From Deltaproteobacteria bacterium (GTDB taxonomy: Bacteria; Desulfobacterota; Syntrophia; Syntrophales; Smithellaceae): a stretch of 64,000 bases of DNA. Below are positions 40,036 through 48,580 of the stretch, piece after piece. The stretch's first letter is position 1; each line of letters begins with the position of its first letter. The DNA lies in assembly GCA_012729055.1 (NCBI GenBank), contig JAAYDW010000053.1, forward strand, positions 1 to 64,000, in the 5' to 3' direction. The position numbers were made by a program, and so were the translations under genes. The notes beneath the pieces are model-generated. The model saw only the letters and a list, made by a program, of their open reading frames with translations. It was not told the origin of the DNA and made no database searches.

Positions 40036-41577
40036 TTACTTTTTCGCCGTCGGCGCAAAGCTTTTGTAAGATTCATCGATCGGGGGCATTTGCACGCAGT
40101 CCTCGATCAGGGGAAGTTTTCCGTAAGTGGTATCGTCCTGCCATCCGTCCATGTGCGCGGCGCGCCTTGCCGCCGCCTGAAGCTTTTTCCAGTTGGCGCT
40201 GCCGTAGAGGAACATCTCCTGGGCCGCCATCGATCCTTCGCCGTGAATCGTATCGACCTGCCAGTGATTTCCGGTGCAGTCCTTGATGAGGCGCAGAATG
40301 CGCAGCCGGTCTTCGGTGGGAACGCCGTCTTTTGCCGCCAGGTACTTGTCGATAAACGGCTTGATTTCCGGATTGTCCCAATCCCGGAAAGCGGGAACCG
40401 TGGTGGTGAGTCCGCCGCCGATATCGTGCATGTGCTGACACATCGTGTGGAAGTTGCTCGCATAGGTCCACTTCGAAGCGTTGATCGCCATGCGGTTGGG
40501 CATCATGACGTCCATGCCGAATTCCGTCACCGGGTCGAGGCAGGCCTGTTTGGCCAGCATCTGGACGGTTTCCGTGATGTAGGCCATCCAGGCGAGCTTT
40601 TTGCGCACATGCGGAACATTCTGCACGCCGTTGTAGTCGGCGATGAGACTGGCCGCGCCGGTCATCAGTTCCAGCGTTCCCGTCATCTTGCAGGTGCCGA
40701 AGAGGCGATGATAGCTGGCAAACGCATACGCCAGCACCTGGGAATACTGCCACTCGCCGCACATGAAAACGCGCTCCCAGGGAACAAACACATCGTCAAA
40801 GACAATGAGGGACTCCGAAGGCTGCAGATGATCCGAGGTCGGGTAATCGAATTCGCATTCCTCTCCGTACAACCGGACGTTGGGCTCAACCCCCAGGAGT
40901 TTCACGCCCTTTGTGGCGACCGGTATTGCAAAGCCCAGCGCATAGTCCTTGTCCGCTTCGCCGTGCGTCCGGCAGGGAAGACACAAAAGTTCATTGGCGC
41001 AGGGGGACGCGCTGATGTGAACTTTGGCGCCCCGGACGATGATGCCGTCCTTCTGCCGGTCCACGATCCGCAGGTAAAAATCCTTGTGCTGTTTCTGCTG
41101 CGAGGGATGAAGGCTGCGGTCGCCTTTCACGTCGGTGATCGCCCCGGTCAGCGCCAGGTCGTTTTTCTGAAGGTACCGGCGGTAATTTTCGACGCGCTCC
41201 CTGTAGCCCGTGCCCATTTTCTTATCCATCACTTCCGCAGCCACGCTGAACGCGGCCAGCGCGTCCGCGCCCATGCAGTGGACCAGCACGCCGCCGCCGG
41301 TTCGCATGCCGGCCATGTAGCACTCACGCCGGCGCAGCATGTCCTGCGGCGTTTTCGGCGAGGTGAGCAGAAAATTGATGTCTTCGCCATCCGCGTTCTT
41401 CGTGACGAACAAATCCCGGTAATCGGGATGGTTCGGCAAAACATAGTCCATCGCCGCCATGCGGACAATGGTACTCACGGTTGGGTGCGTCCGGACATCC
41501 CGAACCTTTTCACCCAGACACCAGACTTCCCGGCCGTCATTCAAGCTTTCCAGATACTGCTCAACTGTTTTGATCAT
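40036..41577 (-). CDS. 4-hydroxyphenylacetate 3-hydroxylase / 4-hydroxybutyryl-CoA dehydratase family enzyme
   Basis: 513 residues over the full HpaB/AbfD flavoprotein fold, with TEADKDYA-like EADKDYALGFAIP and GAASLIADYNG blocks. In AbfD, a [4Fe-4S] cluster is held by C99, C103, H292 and C299. Here the aligned positions are Val97, Cys101, His290 and Cys296, with His-x5-Cys in place of His-x6-Cys. One ligand is therefore replaced and the spacing shifted. The protein may be a cluster-altered dehydratase or isomerase, or a different flavoenzyme. It lies between an acyl-CoA ligase and an acyl-CoA dehydrogenase, so a CoA-thioester substrate is likely. Ribosome site AAGGAG. Confidence 0.8.
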   Translation of the reverse strand: MIKTVEQYLESLNDGREVWCLGEKVRDVRTHPTVSTIVRMAAMDYVLPNHPDYRDLFVTKNADGEDINFLLTSPKTPQDMLRRRECYMAGMRTGGGVLVHCMGADALAAFSVAAEVMDKKMGTGYRERVENYRRYLQKNDLALTGAITDVKGDRSLHPSQQKQHKDFYLRIVDRQKDGIIVRGAKVHISASPCANELLCLPCRTHGEADKDYALGFAIPVATKGVKLLGVEPNVRLYGEECEFDYPTSDHLQPSESLIVFDDVFVPWERVFMCGEWQYSQVLAYAFASYHRLFGTCKMTGTLELMTGAASLIADYNGVQNVPHVRKKLAWMAYITETVQMLAKQACLDPVTEFGMDVMMPNRMAINASKWTYASNFHTMCQHMHDIGGGLTTTVPAFRDWDNPEIKPFIDKYLAAKDGVPTEDRLRILRLIKDCTGNHWQVDTIHGEGSMAAQEMFLYGSANWKKLQAAARRAAHMDGWQDDTTYGKLPLIEDCVQMPPIDESYKSFAPTAKK

Positions 41578-41747
41578 ACGCTTTACTCCTTATTGTTAAA
41601 TATTCAGACAAAATTCGTTTTTCTTCATTTTTTTGCTGGAACGGGTTGTCGGGCGCTGTCGTTTCCGGCGCCGGAGCGCGAAACGGGCCAAAGCAACCGC
41701 CGCTGCCTCTTTGCGCCGGCCGGCCGTACAATGATTTCTCAGACGCC

Positions 41748-41773
41748 TGCGCCGGATCCGGAAACCCGGCGCA
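41748..41773. other. GC-rich hairpin in the gap after the acyl-CoA ligase gene
   Basis: TGCGCCGG (41748-41755) pairs with CCGGCGCA (41766-41773) over a 10-base loop, 26 bases past the ligase stop on the minus strand. There is no T run. It may act as an mRNA stability or processing element that sets expression of the downstream AbfD-like gene; otherwise nothing is recognised in 41578-41798. Confidence 0.4.
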
Positions 41774-41798
41774 GACCTTTCAAAAGAGCATCCGATCG

Positions 41799-43463
41799 TT
41801 ACTTTTTGCTTTTCGCGATTTCCTCTTCGCGCAGGATCTTGCGCAGGATCTTGCCGACAGCCGACTTCGGCAGCTCCTTGCGGAATTCGACCAGCTTCGG
41901 CACCTTGTAGGGCGCGAGCTTTTCCTTGCAGAAGGCGATGATTTCCTTGTCGGTGGCTTCGACACCCGGTTTCAGAACGATGAAGGCTTTCACCGTTTCC
42001 CCGCGGTACGTGTCGGGCACGCCCGCCGAAACCGCCTCGGCAATCTTGGGATGCTGGTACAGGACTTCATCGACCTCGCGGGGATAAATGTTGAAGCCTC
42101 CGGCGATGATCATATCTTTCTTGCGGTCCACGATGTAGAAATAGCCGTCTTCGTCCATCTGCGCAATGTCGCCGGTGGAAAGCCATCCGTCCTTCAACTG
42201 GTTGGCCGTTTCTTCCGGGTTCTGCCAGTACTCCTGCATGATTGTGGGACCTTTGATCAGAATTTCACCCGGTTCGCCGGGTTTGACATCATTGAGACCC
42301 GTTTCCACGTCGACCAGGCGCACGTCATTGCCGGGATACGGACAGCCGATGGATCCCGCCTTGTGGCGGAGAATCGGAATGCTGATGCCGACGGAAGCCG
42401 TTTCGCTCATGCCCCAGCCTTCATTGAAAAAGATTCCGATGTCCTTGACCCGCTGGATCAGCTCGACGGGCATGGGGGCGCCGCCCGTGCTGAGCAGGCG
42501 GATCTTGGCGCCCAGATCGAGTTCCGCGGCTTTGGGATGGTTGACGATTGCCGTCACCATCGTCGGCACGGTCGGGAAGTACGTGATTTCATCGACGCTG
42601 GCCAGCACGGCCATAAATTCTTCCAGTTCGAATCTCGGAAACATCACCTGCGTGGCGGCGTTGAACATTCCCCAGTTCATGGAAAACGTGTTGCCGTAAA
42701 TGTGAAAATACGGAATGGCGGCGATGACGGCCCGCTGCGCGTGGGGAATATAGGTCGTGATGGAATTTCCCCAAAGCGAGCCCTGCAGGGTGCCGGCGAT
42801 GAGGTTGGAATGCGTGAGCAGCGCGCCTTTCGGCAACCCCGTCGTGCCTCCCGTGAACTGGATCAGAGCGGGGTCTTCAGACGAAACATTGACTCTCGGC
42901 ATGCTTTCATCCGTGGCGCTTTCCACCAGTTCGGAAAAATGCTTCCAGCCCTCCTCCAGCTCGAGGCTTTTCGTCGTACTCACCGGGAACCCCTGGATGT
43001 AATCCGTCACCTTCGTGATGATGACGTTTTTCAGCCCCAGCTCTTTGGCCAGCGGCCGCATCACGGGCAGAACCGTGTCGAATGTGAACAGCGTCTGCAA
43101 ACCGGAATTTTCCATCATGAACTTGAGCTCATCATGGGTGTAAAGGGGATTCATATTCACGACGATCGCGCCCGCCGACAGAGCGGCGTAGTATGCGACA
43201 ATATACTGGGGGCAGTTGGGGAGCGCCAGGCCCACGCGGTCGCCTTTTTTCACGCCCATCCTGATCAGGGCGTTGGACAGCCTGAGCATCTGGGAACGGA
43301 TCTGGCGAAATGTCATCGTCGATCCATAGATGTTGGTCGCGGCCTTGCGGGGAAACATGGTGGCCGCCAGATGAACCAGGCTCTGAACGGGGATTTTCGG
43401 GAACTGAATGGTGTGCGGGACATTATAATCGTAATACTTTACCCAGGGTTTTGCTTCAAACAT
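41799..43463 (-). CDS. Long-chain-type fatty acid--CoA ligase
   Basis: 554 residues of the AMP-forming acyl-CoA synthetase family. Phosphate loop IQFTGGTTGLPKGALLTH, the aromatic and core motif FFNEGWGMSETASVG, hinge motif DGWLSTGDIAQMDEDGYFYIVDRKKDMI, and the catalytic Lys near the C terminus in LPKSAVGKILRK. It activates a carboxylic acid to its CoA ester for the downstream dehydrogenase. GGAGG site. First gene of the operon 38125-43463, behind an operator-like palindrome. Confidence 0.92.
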   Translation of the reverse strand: MFEAKPWVKYYDYNVPHTIQFPKIPVQSLVHLAATMFPRKAATNIYGSTMTFRQIRSQMLRLSNALIRMGVKKGDRVGLALPNCPQYIVAYYAALSAGAIVVNMNPLYTHDELKFMMENSGLQTLFTFDTVLPVMRPLAKELGLKNVIITKVTDYIQGFPVSTTKSLELEEGWKHFSELVESATDESMPRVNVSSEDPALIQFTGGTTGLPKGALLTHSNLIAGTLQGSLWGNSITTYIPHAQRAVIAAIPYFHIYGNTFSMNWGMFNAATQVMFPRFELEEFMAVLASVDEITYFPTVPTMVTAIVNHPKAAELDLGAKIRLLSTGGAPMPVELIQRVKDIGIFFNEGWGMSETASVGISIPILRHKAGSIGCPYPGNDVRLVDVETGLNDVKPGEPGEILIKGPTIMQEYWQNPEETANQLKDGWLSTGDIAQMDEDGYFYIVDRKKDMIIAGGFNIYPREVDEVLYQHPKIAEAVSAGVPDTYRGETVKAFIVLKPGVEATDKEIIAFCKEKLAPYKVPKLVEFRKELPKSAVGKILRKILREEEIAKSKK

Positions 43464-43521
43464 CGGATACCTCCTTCAAAAAAATGGTCTCGAGACAAAC
43501 GCTCGCGCCTCGTTATTTTTT

Positions 43522-43541
43522 TATATCGTTTGAACGCTATA
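43522..43541. promoter_or_regulatory. Operator-like palindrome upstream of the acyl-CoA ligase operon
   Basis: TATATCGTTTGAACGCTATA, a 20-bp inverted repeat with one mismatch per arm, 58 bp upstream of the ligase ATG. It overlaps a minus-strand TATAAA (plus 43519-43524) that could be the -10. The size and symmetry suit a TetR-family dimer, and a TetR gene lies divergently at 44016. The rest of 43464-44015 is AT rich and carries no gene that I can support. Confidence 0.55.
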
Positions 43542-44015
43542 TCCGTCCCGACTCTGCCTCCCGATCTTCTGAAAAAAAAACACGCCAGACGAAAGGATCT
43601 TCTCCGGAATTGCTCTGAAAAGAACAGGCGGGGGAATTTATGAAACCACGAAAACACTCCTGTGTCCGAAAAGCTGTTTACAAATTTTTATCCGGCGCCA
43701 ACCGATTCCAGTGCCTTTCATACACGATAATTTCTTTATATTCAACAGATTTTATAAATATATTTACTTTGTTATTGCAAATATTTACACACTTATGCTA
43801 AACAGACGTATGTTTTATTTCAGAGGCCCTTGCTTTTACCCAAACGGTCTGGTATTGATGCAGCATCTATTGGAAAACTCTGCCGTTGCCCCATGCATGA
43901 TCAGCCATGCGACCGGGTTATTTTTTTTACTGCCGACGGGCATCAGGCCCGGAAAAAGAAAAACACCGGATCCCTGCGGAAACACGCAAAACGTTGCCGA
44001 CCGGAAAGGAGACAC

Positions 44016-44666
44016 ATGAACGATCAACACAGCATCAAGGCGCCCGGCGCCGCGCAGACACTGCCGGAAACAGGCAATCCAGAAGCCGTCAATAAAAGGC
44101 AGTCTCAAATCGTTAAGAAAGCATCGCGCCTGTTCATCAAGAAGGGTTATGCCCAGACCACCATGCGCGATATCTCCAAGGCGACGGGCATCAATCTGGG
44201 AAATTTGTACAACTACATCAGCAGCAAAGAAGACATCCTGTGCCTTGCCTTCGAAACGTATCACGATCCGGCCGTCGCATGGCTGGAACGCAAGGGCGTT
44301 CTTGATATCGAGGATCCGAAGGAACAGCTGCAAACCGCTCTGCATCAGATCCTGATCATGACGCATGACGTCATGAACGACATTCTGATGATGTACCGTG
44401 AAACGCGGGTCCTGCCTCCCAAATTCCTGAAGATCGTCCTGAAAAAGGAAAGCGATCTCGTCGACTTTTTTGAAAAGATCATCACCCGGGGCATGGAAAA
44501 AAAGGTTTTTCGCGTCCGTGATCCTTTTTTTGCCGCCAATATGCTGGTCTTCCAGCTGTCTCTGTATCCCCTGAGAAGCTGGAACCTGAAACGTTACACC
44601 CGGGATGAGTTCCTGGCCCTGGCGGAGGAAACCATCCTCAAGGCCATCATTCCCGACTACGCATAA
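44016..44666 (+). CDS. TetR/AcrR family transcriptional regulator
   Basis: 216 residues. A Pro/Ala-rich lead of about 25 residues precedes a TetR helix-turn-helix (about 30-75: IVKKASRLFIKKGYAQTTMRDISKATGINLGNLYNYISSKEDIL), then a helical ligand-binding domain. Start at ATG 44016 with AAAGGA; the frame remains open upstream but lacks support. Divergent from the acyl-CoA ligase operon and upstream of an OYE-type reductase, so it probably responds to an acyl-CoA or aromatic ligand and controls one or both. Confidence 0.9.
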   Translation: MNDQHSIKAPGAAQTLPETGNPEAVNKRQSQIVKKASRLFIKKGYAQTTMRDISKATGINLGNLYNYISSKEDILCLAFETYHDPAVAWLERKGVLDIEDPKEQLQTALHQILIMTHDVMNDILMMYRETRVLPPKFLKIVLKKESDLVDFFEKIITRGMEKKVFRVRDPFFAANMLVFQLSLYPLRSWNLKRYTRDEFLALAEETILKAIIPDYA

Positions 44667-44689
44667 AATTTCATGACAAGGAGAACATC

Positions 44690-46627
44690 ATGAGCGCCTT
44701 TAGTCACCTTCTGTCCCCTCTGACCGTCAAATCCCTGACCCTCGCCAACCGCGTCGTCATGCCCCCCATGGGAACAAACCTGGGAAACGCCGACGGCACC
44801 GTGAGCGACGAAAATCTCGCCTATCTGAAACGCAGGGCCCAAGGACGACCCGGACTGATCATCACAGAGATCACCGGCGTTCATCCCGACGGCATGGTGT
44901 CCCCGCATCAGCTTGCGGCCTATGACGACCGTTTTCTCCCCGGCTTGGACCGGATGGCGCGGGCCGCCCGCGACGCGGGGTGCAAGATCGCCCTGCAACT
45001 GCACCACAGCGGCCGGGAAAGCCTTTACCTGCTGGGCAAGGGAAGAGCCGTGGCGCCTTCGGCGATTCCGAGCATCGTCTTTAAGGGCGCTCCCCGGGAG
45101 ATGACGAAGGCGGATATCGAAGAAGTGATTGCGGCCTTCGGCAGGGCGGCGGCAAGAGCGCGCACGGCCGGATTTGACGCGGTGGAAATTCACTGCGCGC
45201 ACGGCTATCTGCTGACGCAGTTCCTATCGGCCCTTTCCAATCAGCGCACCGACGAATACGGCGGCAACACGATCCGGGAGCGTTCGCGTTTCGTCCTCGA
45301 CGTCATCCGGGAAATCCGGCGGCAGGTGGGCGCCGATTACCCCGTCTCCATCCGCATCTCAGCAGAAGAGTACATCAAGGGCGGCTACAGCGCCGACGAT
45401 ATGCAGGGCATCGCGCCTGATTTCGTAGAAGCCGGCGCCGATATTATCCACGCCTCGTTCGGCACGCACGGGAGCCCCGGCGGCATCACCCAGGCGCCGG
45501 CCGAGTTCGCCCCCGGGTTCAACGCCTGGCTGGCGCGGAAAATGAAGGACGTCGTGTCCGTTCCCGTCATCGCCGTCGGACGCTTCACCGATCCCGCGGC
45601 GGCGGACGAAACACTCGCCCGCGGCGACGCGGATCTTGTCGCTTTCGGCCGGCAGTTTCTGGCGGATCCCGACTTCCTGGTGAAAGCGCAGGAAGGCCGG
45701 ACGGACGACATCCGCCTGTGCATCGCCTGCAACCAGGGGTGCATCGAGCGGGAAATCCTCGGCGAGGGCAACATCCGCTGCTCCATCAATCCCGAAACAG
45801 GCCAGGAAACGCTGTATCCCCGGGAAAAAACAGCCCGGCCGAAAAATGTCTGGGTCGTGGGAGCGGGCCCCGCGGGTCTTACGGCGGCCGCCGAGGCGGA
45901 CCGTCTCGGACACCGCGTTACGCTTTTTGAAAAAAAGAACATCCTGGGCGGCCAGATCCGCTACGCGCAGATTCCGCCGCACAAGGAAATTTACGGCCAG
46001 TGGATCGACTGGCTGATCGGCCAGGTCCGCAAAACGGGCGTCGCCATTAAAAGCGAAACGGAAGTGGACGAAGCACTGCTCAAAGAAGGGAAACCGGACG
46101 CTGTGATTCTGGCCACCGGCGGAGAAAAGCTGGTTCCGCCGATTCCGGGGATTGACGGCGCAAAGGTTTGCGACGCCTGGCAGATCCTCGACGGCCGGAT
46201 CGCTCCCGGCGAAAATATTGTCATTATCGGCGGAGCGCTGATCGGCATGGAAACGGCCGATTTCCTGACCGAGCGGGGCAAAACCGTCACGATCCTGGAA
46301 ATGCTCAAGCGCTCGCCCGTCCTCAAGATCACCTCCCACGGCTACATGCTGCACAAACGCCTGCGGGACCGCGCCTGCAAGTTTCTCTTCGGCGCCCGCG
46401 TGACGGCGGTCGATGAGACGGGCGTCACGTTCAGCGCTGAAGGACAGACTGCCGTTATCTCCCCTGTGGATCAGGTGGTTGTCGCCGCCGGCATGAAACC
46501 CTCAAACGCCCTGGAAGCCATTTGTACAAAACTCGGCATTGCGTTCAAAACGGTGGGCGACGCGAGCTCACCCCGCCGGATCATCGAAGCCACGGATGAA
46601 GGAGCGCGGGCCGCCTGGGAGCTGTGA
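44690..46627 (+). CDS. OYE-family NADH:flavin oxidoreductase / enoate reductase with Fe-S cluster
   Basis: 645 residues. FMN-binding TIM barrel (about 1-340; SNQRTDEYGGNTIRERSRF), four-Cys iron-sulfur motif C-x2-C-x3-C-x12-C beginning near 344 (CIACNQGC), then an FAD/NAD-binding half with VVGAGPAGLTAA (about 388) and a second dinucleotide motif IIGGALIGMETADFL (about 514). This is the architecture of 2,4-dienoyl-CoA reductase (FadH), 2-enoate reductase and BaiCD. It follows the TetR gene by 23 bases. The likely substrate is an unsaturated acyl or CoA compound made by the neighbouring genes. Confidence 0.92.
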   Translation: MSAFSHLLSPLTVKSLTLANRVVMPPMGTNLGNADGTVSDENLAYLKRRAQGRPGLIITEITGVHPDGMVSPHQLAAYDDRFLPGLDRMARAARDAGCKIALQLHHSGRESLYLLGKGRAVAPSAIPSIVFKGAPREMTKADIEEVIAAFGRAAARARTAGFDAVEIHCAHGYLLTQFLSALSNQRTDEYGGNTIRERSRFVLDVIREIRRQVGADYPVSIRISAEEYIKGGYSADDMQGIAPDFVEAGADIIHASFGTHGSPGGITQAPAEFAPGFNAWLARKMKDVVSVPVIAVGRFTDPAAADETLARGDADLVAFGRQFLADPDFLVKAQEGRTDDIRLCIACNQGCIEREILGEGNIRCSINPETGQETLYPREKTARPKNVWVVGAGPAGLTAAAEADRLGHRVTLFEKKNILGGQIRYAQIPPHKEIYGQWIDWLIGQVRKTGVAIKSETEVDEALLKEGKPDAVILATGGEKLVPPIPGIDGAKVCDAWQILDGRIAPGENIVIIGGALIGMETADFLTERGKTVTILEMLKRSPVLKITSHGYMLHKRLRDRACKFLFGARVTAVDETGVTFSAEGQTAVISPVDQVVVAAGMKPSNALEAICTKLGIAFKTVGDASSPRRIIEATDEGARAAWEL

Positions 46628-46645
46628 TTTCGCGAACCGCCTCAT

Positions 46646-46684
46646 AAAAAAAGGGGGCGGGGAGCAACATGCTTCCCGCCCCCT
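46646..46684 (-). terminator. Terminator of the nitronate-monooxygenase-like gene
   Basis: Minus-strand stem AGGGGGCGGGAAGC/GCTTCCCCGCCCCCT-type, 14 pairs with one G-U, loop of five, then a T run (plus A tract 46646-46652). It lies between convergent genes; the plus strand has no T tract after the stem. Confidence 0.85.
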
Positions 46685-46709
46685 GCTCATTCGTCAGACA
46701 GGGACCTTT

Positions 46710-47822
46710 TTAAGCCAGCAATTTCTTTTCCACACCGCGGAGAATTTCTTCCGCCTCTTTCACGACCTTCTGAACCATGTCGTCGACTTTTGGCATGTCG
46801 CCGATGCGCTGCGCGCACTCGCCGGCGGCCATCATCGCCTTTTCCTGATTGCCGTCGTAAACCGCTTTGATCGATTCCAGTTCATAGTCGATCAGCTTCA
46901 TATCAATCGAGCTGAAATCGTCGGGTGTTCCCAAAAACACGCCGGGGGATTTCTTGAGCGTGTTGACCGCATGCTCCTCGCTGCGCTTGTTTTTGATCCA
47001 GCGCGCGGGACCGACAAAACCGCGGGCCACCAGCGTTCCCCGGTCTCCGGCCGCCACGACGCCTTCCTTCCATATCTGGTGAAAATCGCTTTCCTGGGTC
47101 GCGAGAAATCGCGTGCCCATCTGCACGCCGTCTGCGCCCAGAACCAGCGCAGCCGCCAGCGTTTTGCCGTCGCAGTAACCGCCGGCGCCGCACACCAGCG
47201 TCTTGTCGTCGGAAACCGCTTCCACCACGGCCGGCAGCAGAATCATCGAGTGTACCGGTTCCCAGGAGGTGTGGAATCCTCCCTCGTGACCGGAAGCGAC
47301 GATGACATCCACACCCGCCTTCTTGCAGCGCTGCGCGCCCTTCACGGACGGAACCACGTGCATCCAGGTAAATCCCGCGCCTTTGATCTTGTCGTGCCAG
47401 GGAACGGGATCGCCCGCCGACGTAAAGATCACCTTGAAGTGTTTTTTCATGTCGGGATTTTTCTCCCGCACTTCAATCGCCTTGCTGATAATGATATCCG
47501 CTTCCTGGGCCATTTCCGCGGACACCATCACATTGATGCCGAACACGCCGTTTTTGTCCTTCGTCAGGCGGTACGTCCGCTGCAGCACCTTTTCCATGGC
47601 GGTTTCCATATCGTCGTCCGGATTCGCCTCAGCGGTCTTGATCCAGGCGTCATACACAAACGGCTGCATGTCCCTGCCGGTCAAACCGCTTGTGGACAAG
47701 AGCCCCAGCACGCCGGCATTGGCCGCCGCAACGCCCAGGTTGTTGTTGGAAAACGGGCCCATTCCCGCCTGGATGATCGGGTATCTCGTTCCGATCAGGT
47801 CGCAAAGTCTTGATTTAATCAT
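46710..47822 (-). CDS. Nitronate monooxygenase / 2-nitropropane dioxygenase-family flavoprotein
   Basis: 370-residue FMN TIM-barrel protein. Motifs: YPIIQAGMGPFSNNNLGVAAANAGVLGLLST near the start, VASGHEGGFH, and GAGGYCDGKTLAAALVLGADGVQMGTRFLAT for FMN phosphate binding. In anaerobes such enzymes often act as FMN-dependent enoyl reductases or oxidoreductases (FabK-like) rather than on nitronates, so the substrate is open. Strong AAGGAGG site and a near-consensus promoter with an operator motif at the start point. Confidence 0.88.
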   Translation of the reverse strand: MIKSRLCDLIGTRYPIIQAGMGPFSNNNLGVAAANAGVLGLLSTSGLTGRDMQPFVYDAWIKTAEANPDDDMETAMEKVLQRTYRLTKDKNGVFGINVMVSAEMAQEADIIISKAIEVREKNPDMKKHFKVIFTSAGDPVPWHDKIKGAGFTWMHVVPSVKGAQRCKKAGVDVIVASGHEGGFHTSWEPVHSMILLPAVVEAVSDDKTLVCGAGGYCDGKTLAAALVLGADGVQMGTRFLATQESDFHQIWKEGVVAAGDRGTLVARGFVGPARWIKNKRSEEHAVNTLKKSPGVFLGTPDDFSSIDMKLIDYELESIKAVYDGNQEKAMMAAGECAQRIGDMPKVDDMVQKVVKEAEEILRGVEKKLLA

Positions 47823-47884
47823 GAAACGCCTCCTTAAAGTATTTTGAATATCAAGATGCCGTTTGGCGCACCTGGCGCATTAAT

Positions 47885-47896
47885 AAAACGGACGTT
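47885..47896. promoter_or_regulatory. Operator motif AACGGACGTT, site 1
   Basis: AAAACGGACGTT, containing AACG-GA-CGTT, sits immediately downstream of the predicted transcription start of the gene at 46710-47822, a blocking position for a repressor. A 12-base identical copy in inverted orientation lies at 48232-48243. The AACGNNCGTT form resembles operators reported for TetR-type regulators of acyl or phenylacetyl-CoA catabolism such as PaaR (from memory). Confidence 0.6.
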
Positions 47897-47904
47897 CATT
47901 TTGC

Positions 47905-47933
47905 CTACTAAAATATCGTCGTTATTTTGTCAA
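47905..47933 (-). promoter_or_regulatory. Promoter of the nitronate-monooxygenase-like gene
   Basis: Minus-strand TTGACA (47928-47933), 17-bp spacer, TAGTAG (47905-47910). Predicted start near 47898, directly beside operator site 1 and about 76 bases before the ATG. Confidence 0.7.
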
Positions 47934-48231
47934 GAATTTTATATTGTTAAACACATAATATATTTATTTCATAAATAATTTCATCACACATCCCTACACA
48001 GAACACTCGTTTTTTTCCGGGAAGGCAACCAAAAAGACTTTTTTGCCGCGCCCGATGCAGGAACGCAGACGAAGACAGGTTACCCGGCTAAGCCAACACA
48101 GCGGAATCGCGGAGCACCGCGGCGGCCGCCGTAAAAACGCCGCTTTTTCGCGGGACAAGACGGCATGGAGCCGATTAAATCCCGTCCGATCCGTCTTCCC
48201 GAAGCGGGGGCCGTCAAAAGGAAAGCAAACA

Positions 48232-48243
48232 AACGTCCGTTTT
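48232..48243. promoter_or_regulatory. Operator motif AACGTCCGTT, site 2
   Basis: AACGTCCGTTTT, exact reverse complement of site 1 (47885-47896), with related flanks (CAAA before, TTGC-like beyond). It lies about 65 bp upstream of the -35 of the binding-protein promoter at 48308-48336. The surrounding stretch 47934-48307 holds a GC-rich core (about 48040-48225) in AT-rich flanks; I see no supportable gene there. Confidence 0.55.
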
Positions 48244-48307
48244 GTGATATTTTCATAATTTTCTCTAAGTAAATGATATTATATATATTTATAAAGCACA
48301 TCCCTCA

Positions 48308-48336
48308 TTGACATTGATGCGATATTAGTATAAATA
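48308..48336 (+). promoter_or_regulatory. Promoter of the substrate-binding protein gene
   Basis: TTGACA (48308-48313), 17-bp spacer, TAAATA (48331-48336). Predicted start near 48343, giving a 238-base leader that contains a stable hairpin at 48472-48514. Confidence 0.65.
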
Positions 48337-48471
48337 AGGGCCCGTTAAGCAGTACTTGAACGCCTTTTTATTTTTTGGCCGGATTTTCAAAGCAGTAGCA
48401 GGACCATCGTCCGGCCGCCCGGAGAATCAAGAACATGAAGCCGTAAACGTGAGTTTGGATCCAGGCTCGGA

Positions 48472-48514
48472 CGACACTCCTGGAAGGCAAAACCATGCCG
48501 CGCCCGGAGTGTCG
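48472..48514 (+). other. Hairpin in the long leader of the binding-protein mRNA
   Basis: CGACACTCC (48472-48480) pairs perfectly with GGAGTGTCG (48506-48514); inside it GGCA/TGCC can pair again. No T run follows, so it is not a terminator. It may stabilise the mRNA or be part of an unrecognised leader element. Confidence 0.45.
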
Positions 48515-48580
48515 CCGCCCTCAGGACCGAACACCGGCGTCTTGCGGGGTCATCAATTTTGTCATCAGGAGGAAAGTAAA

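Noticed and set aside
39988..41910. 640-codon plus-strand ORF opposite the AbfD-like gene
   Set aside because: Arg/His-rich shadow frame without motifs; the minus strand carries intact catalytic-family blocks and a ribosome site.
41646..43643. 665-codon plus-strand ORF opposite the acyl-CoA ligase gene
   Set aside because: Antisense shadow of the ligase; no ribosome site or family pattern.
48040..48230. Possible cobalamin or cyclic-di-GMP riboswitch upstream of the binding protein
   Set aside because: The conserved core strings of either class are missing and the position is upstream of the predicted transcript start.
48043..48301. Overlapping small ORFs of 71 and 73 codons on both strands
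   Set aside because: No ribosome site, no domain pattern, and the composition is explained by the GC-rich intergenic island.
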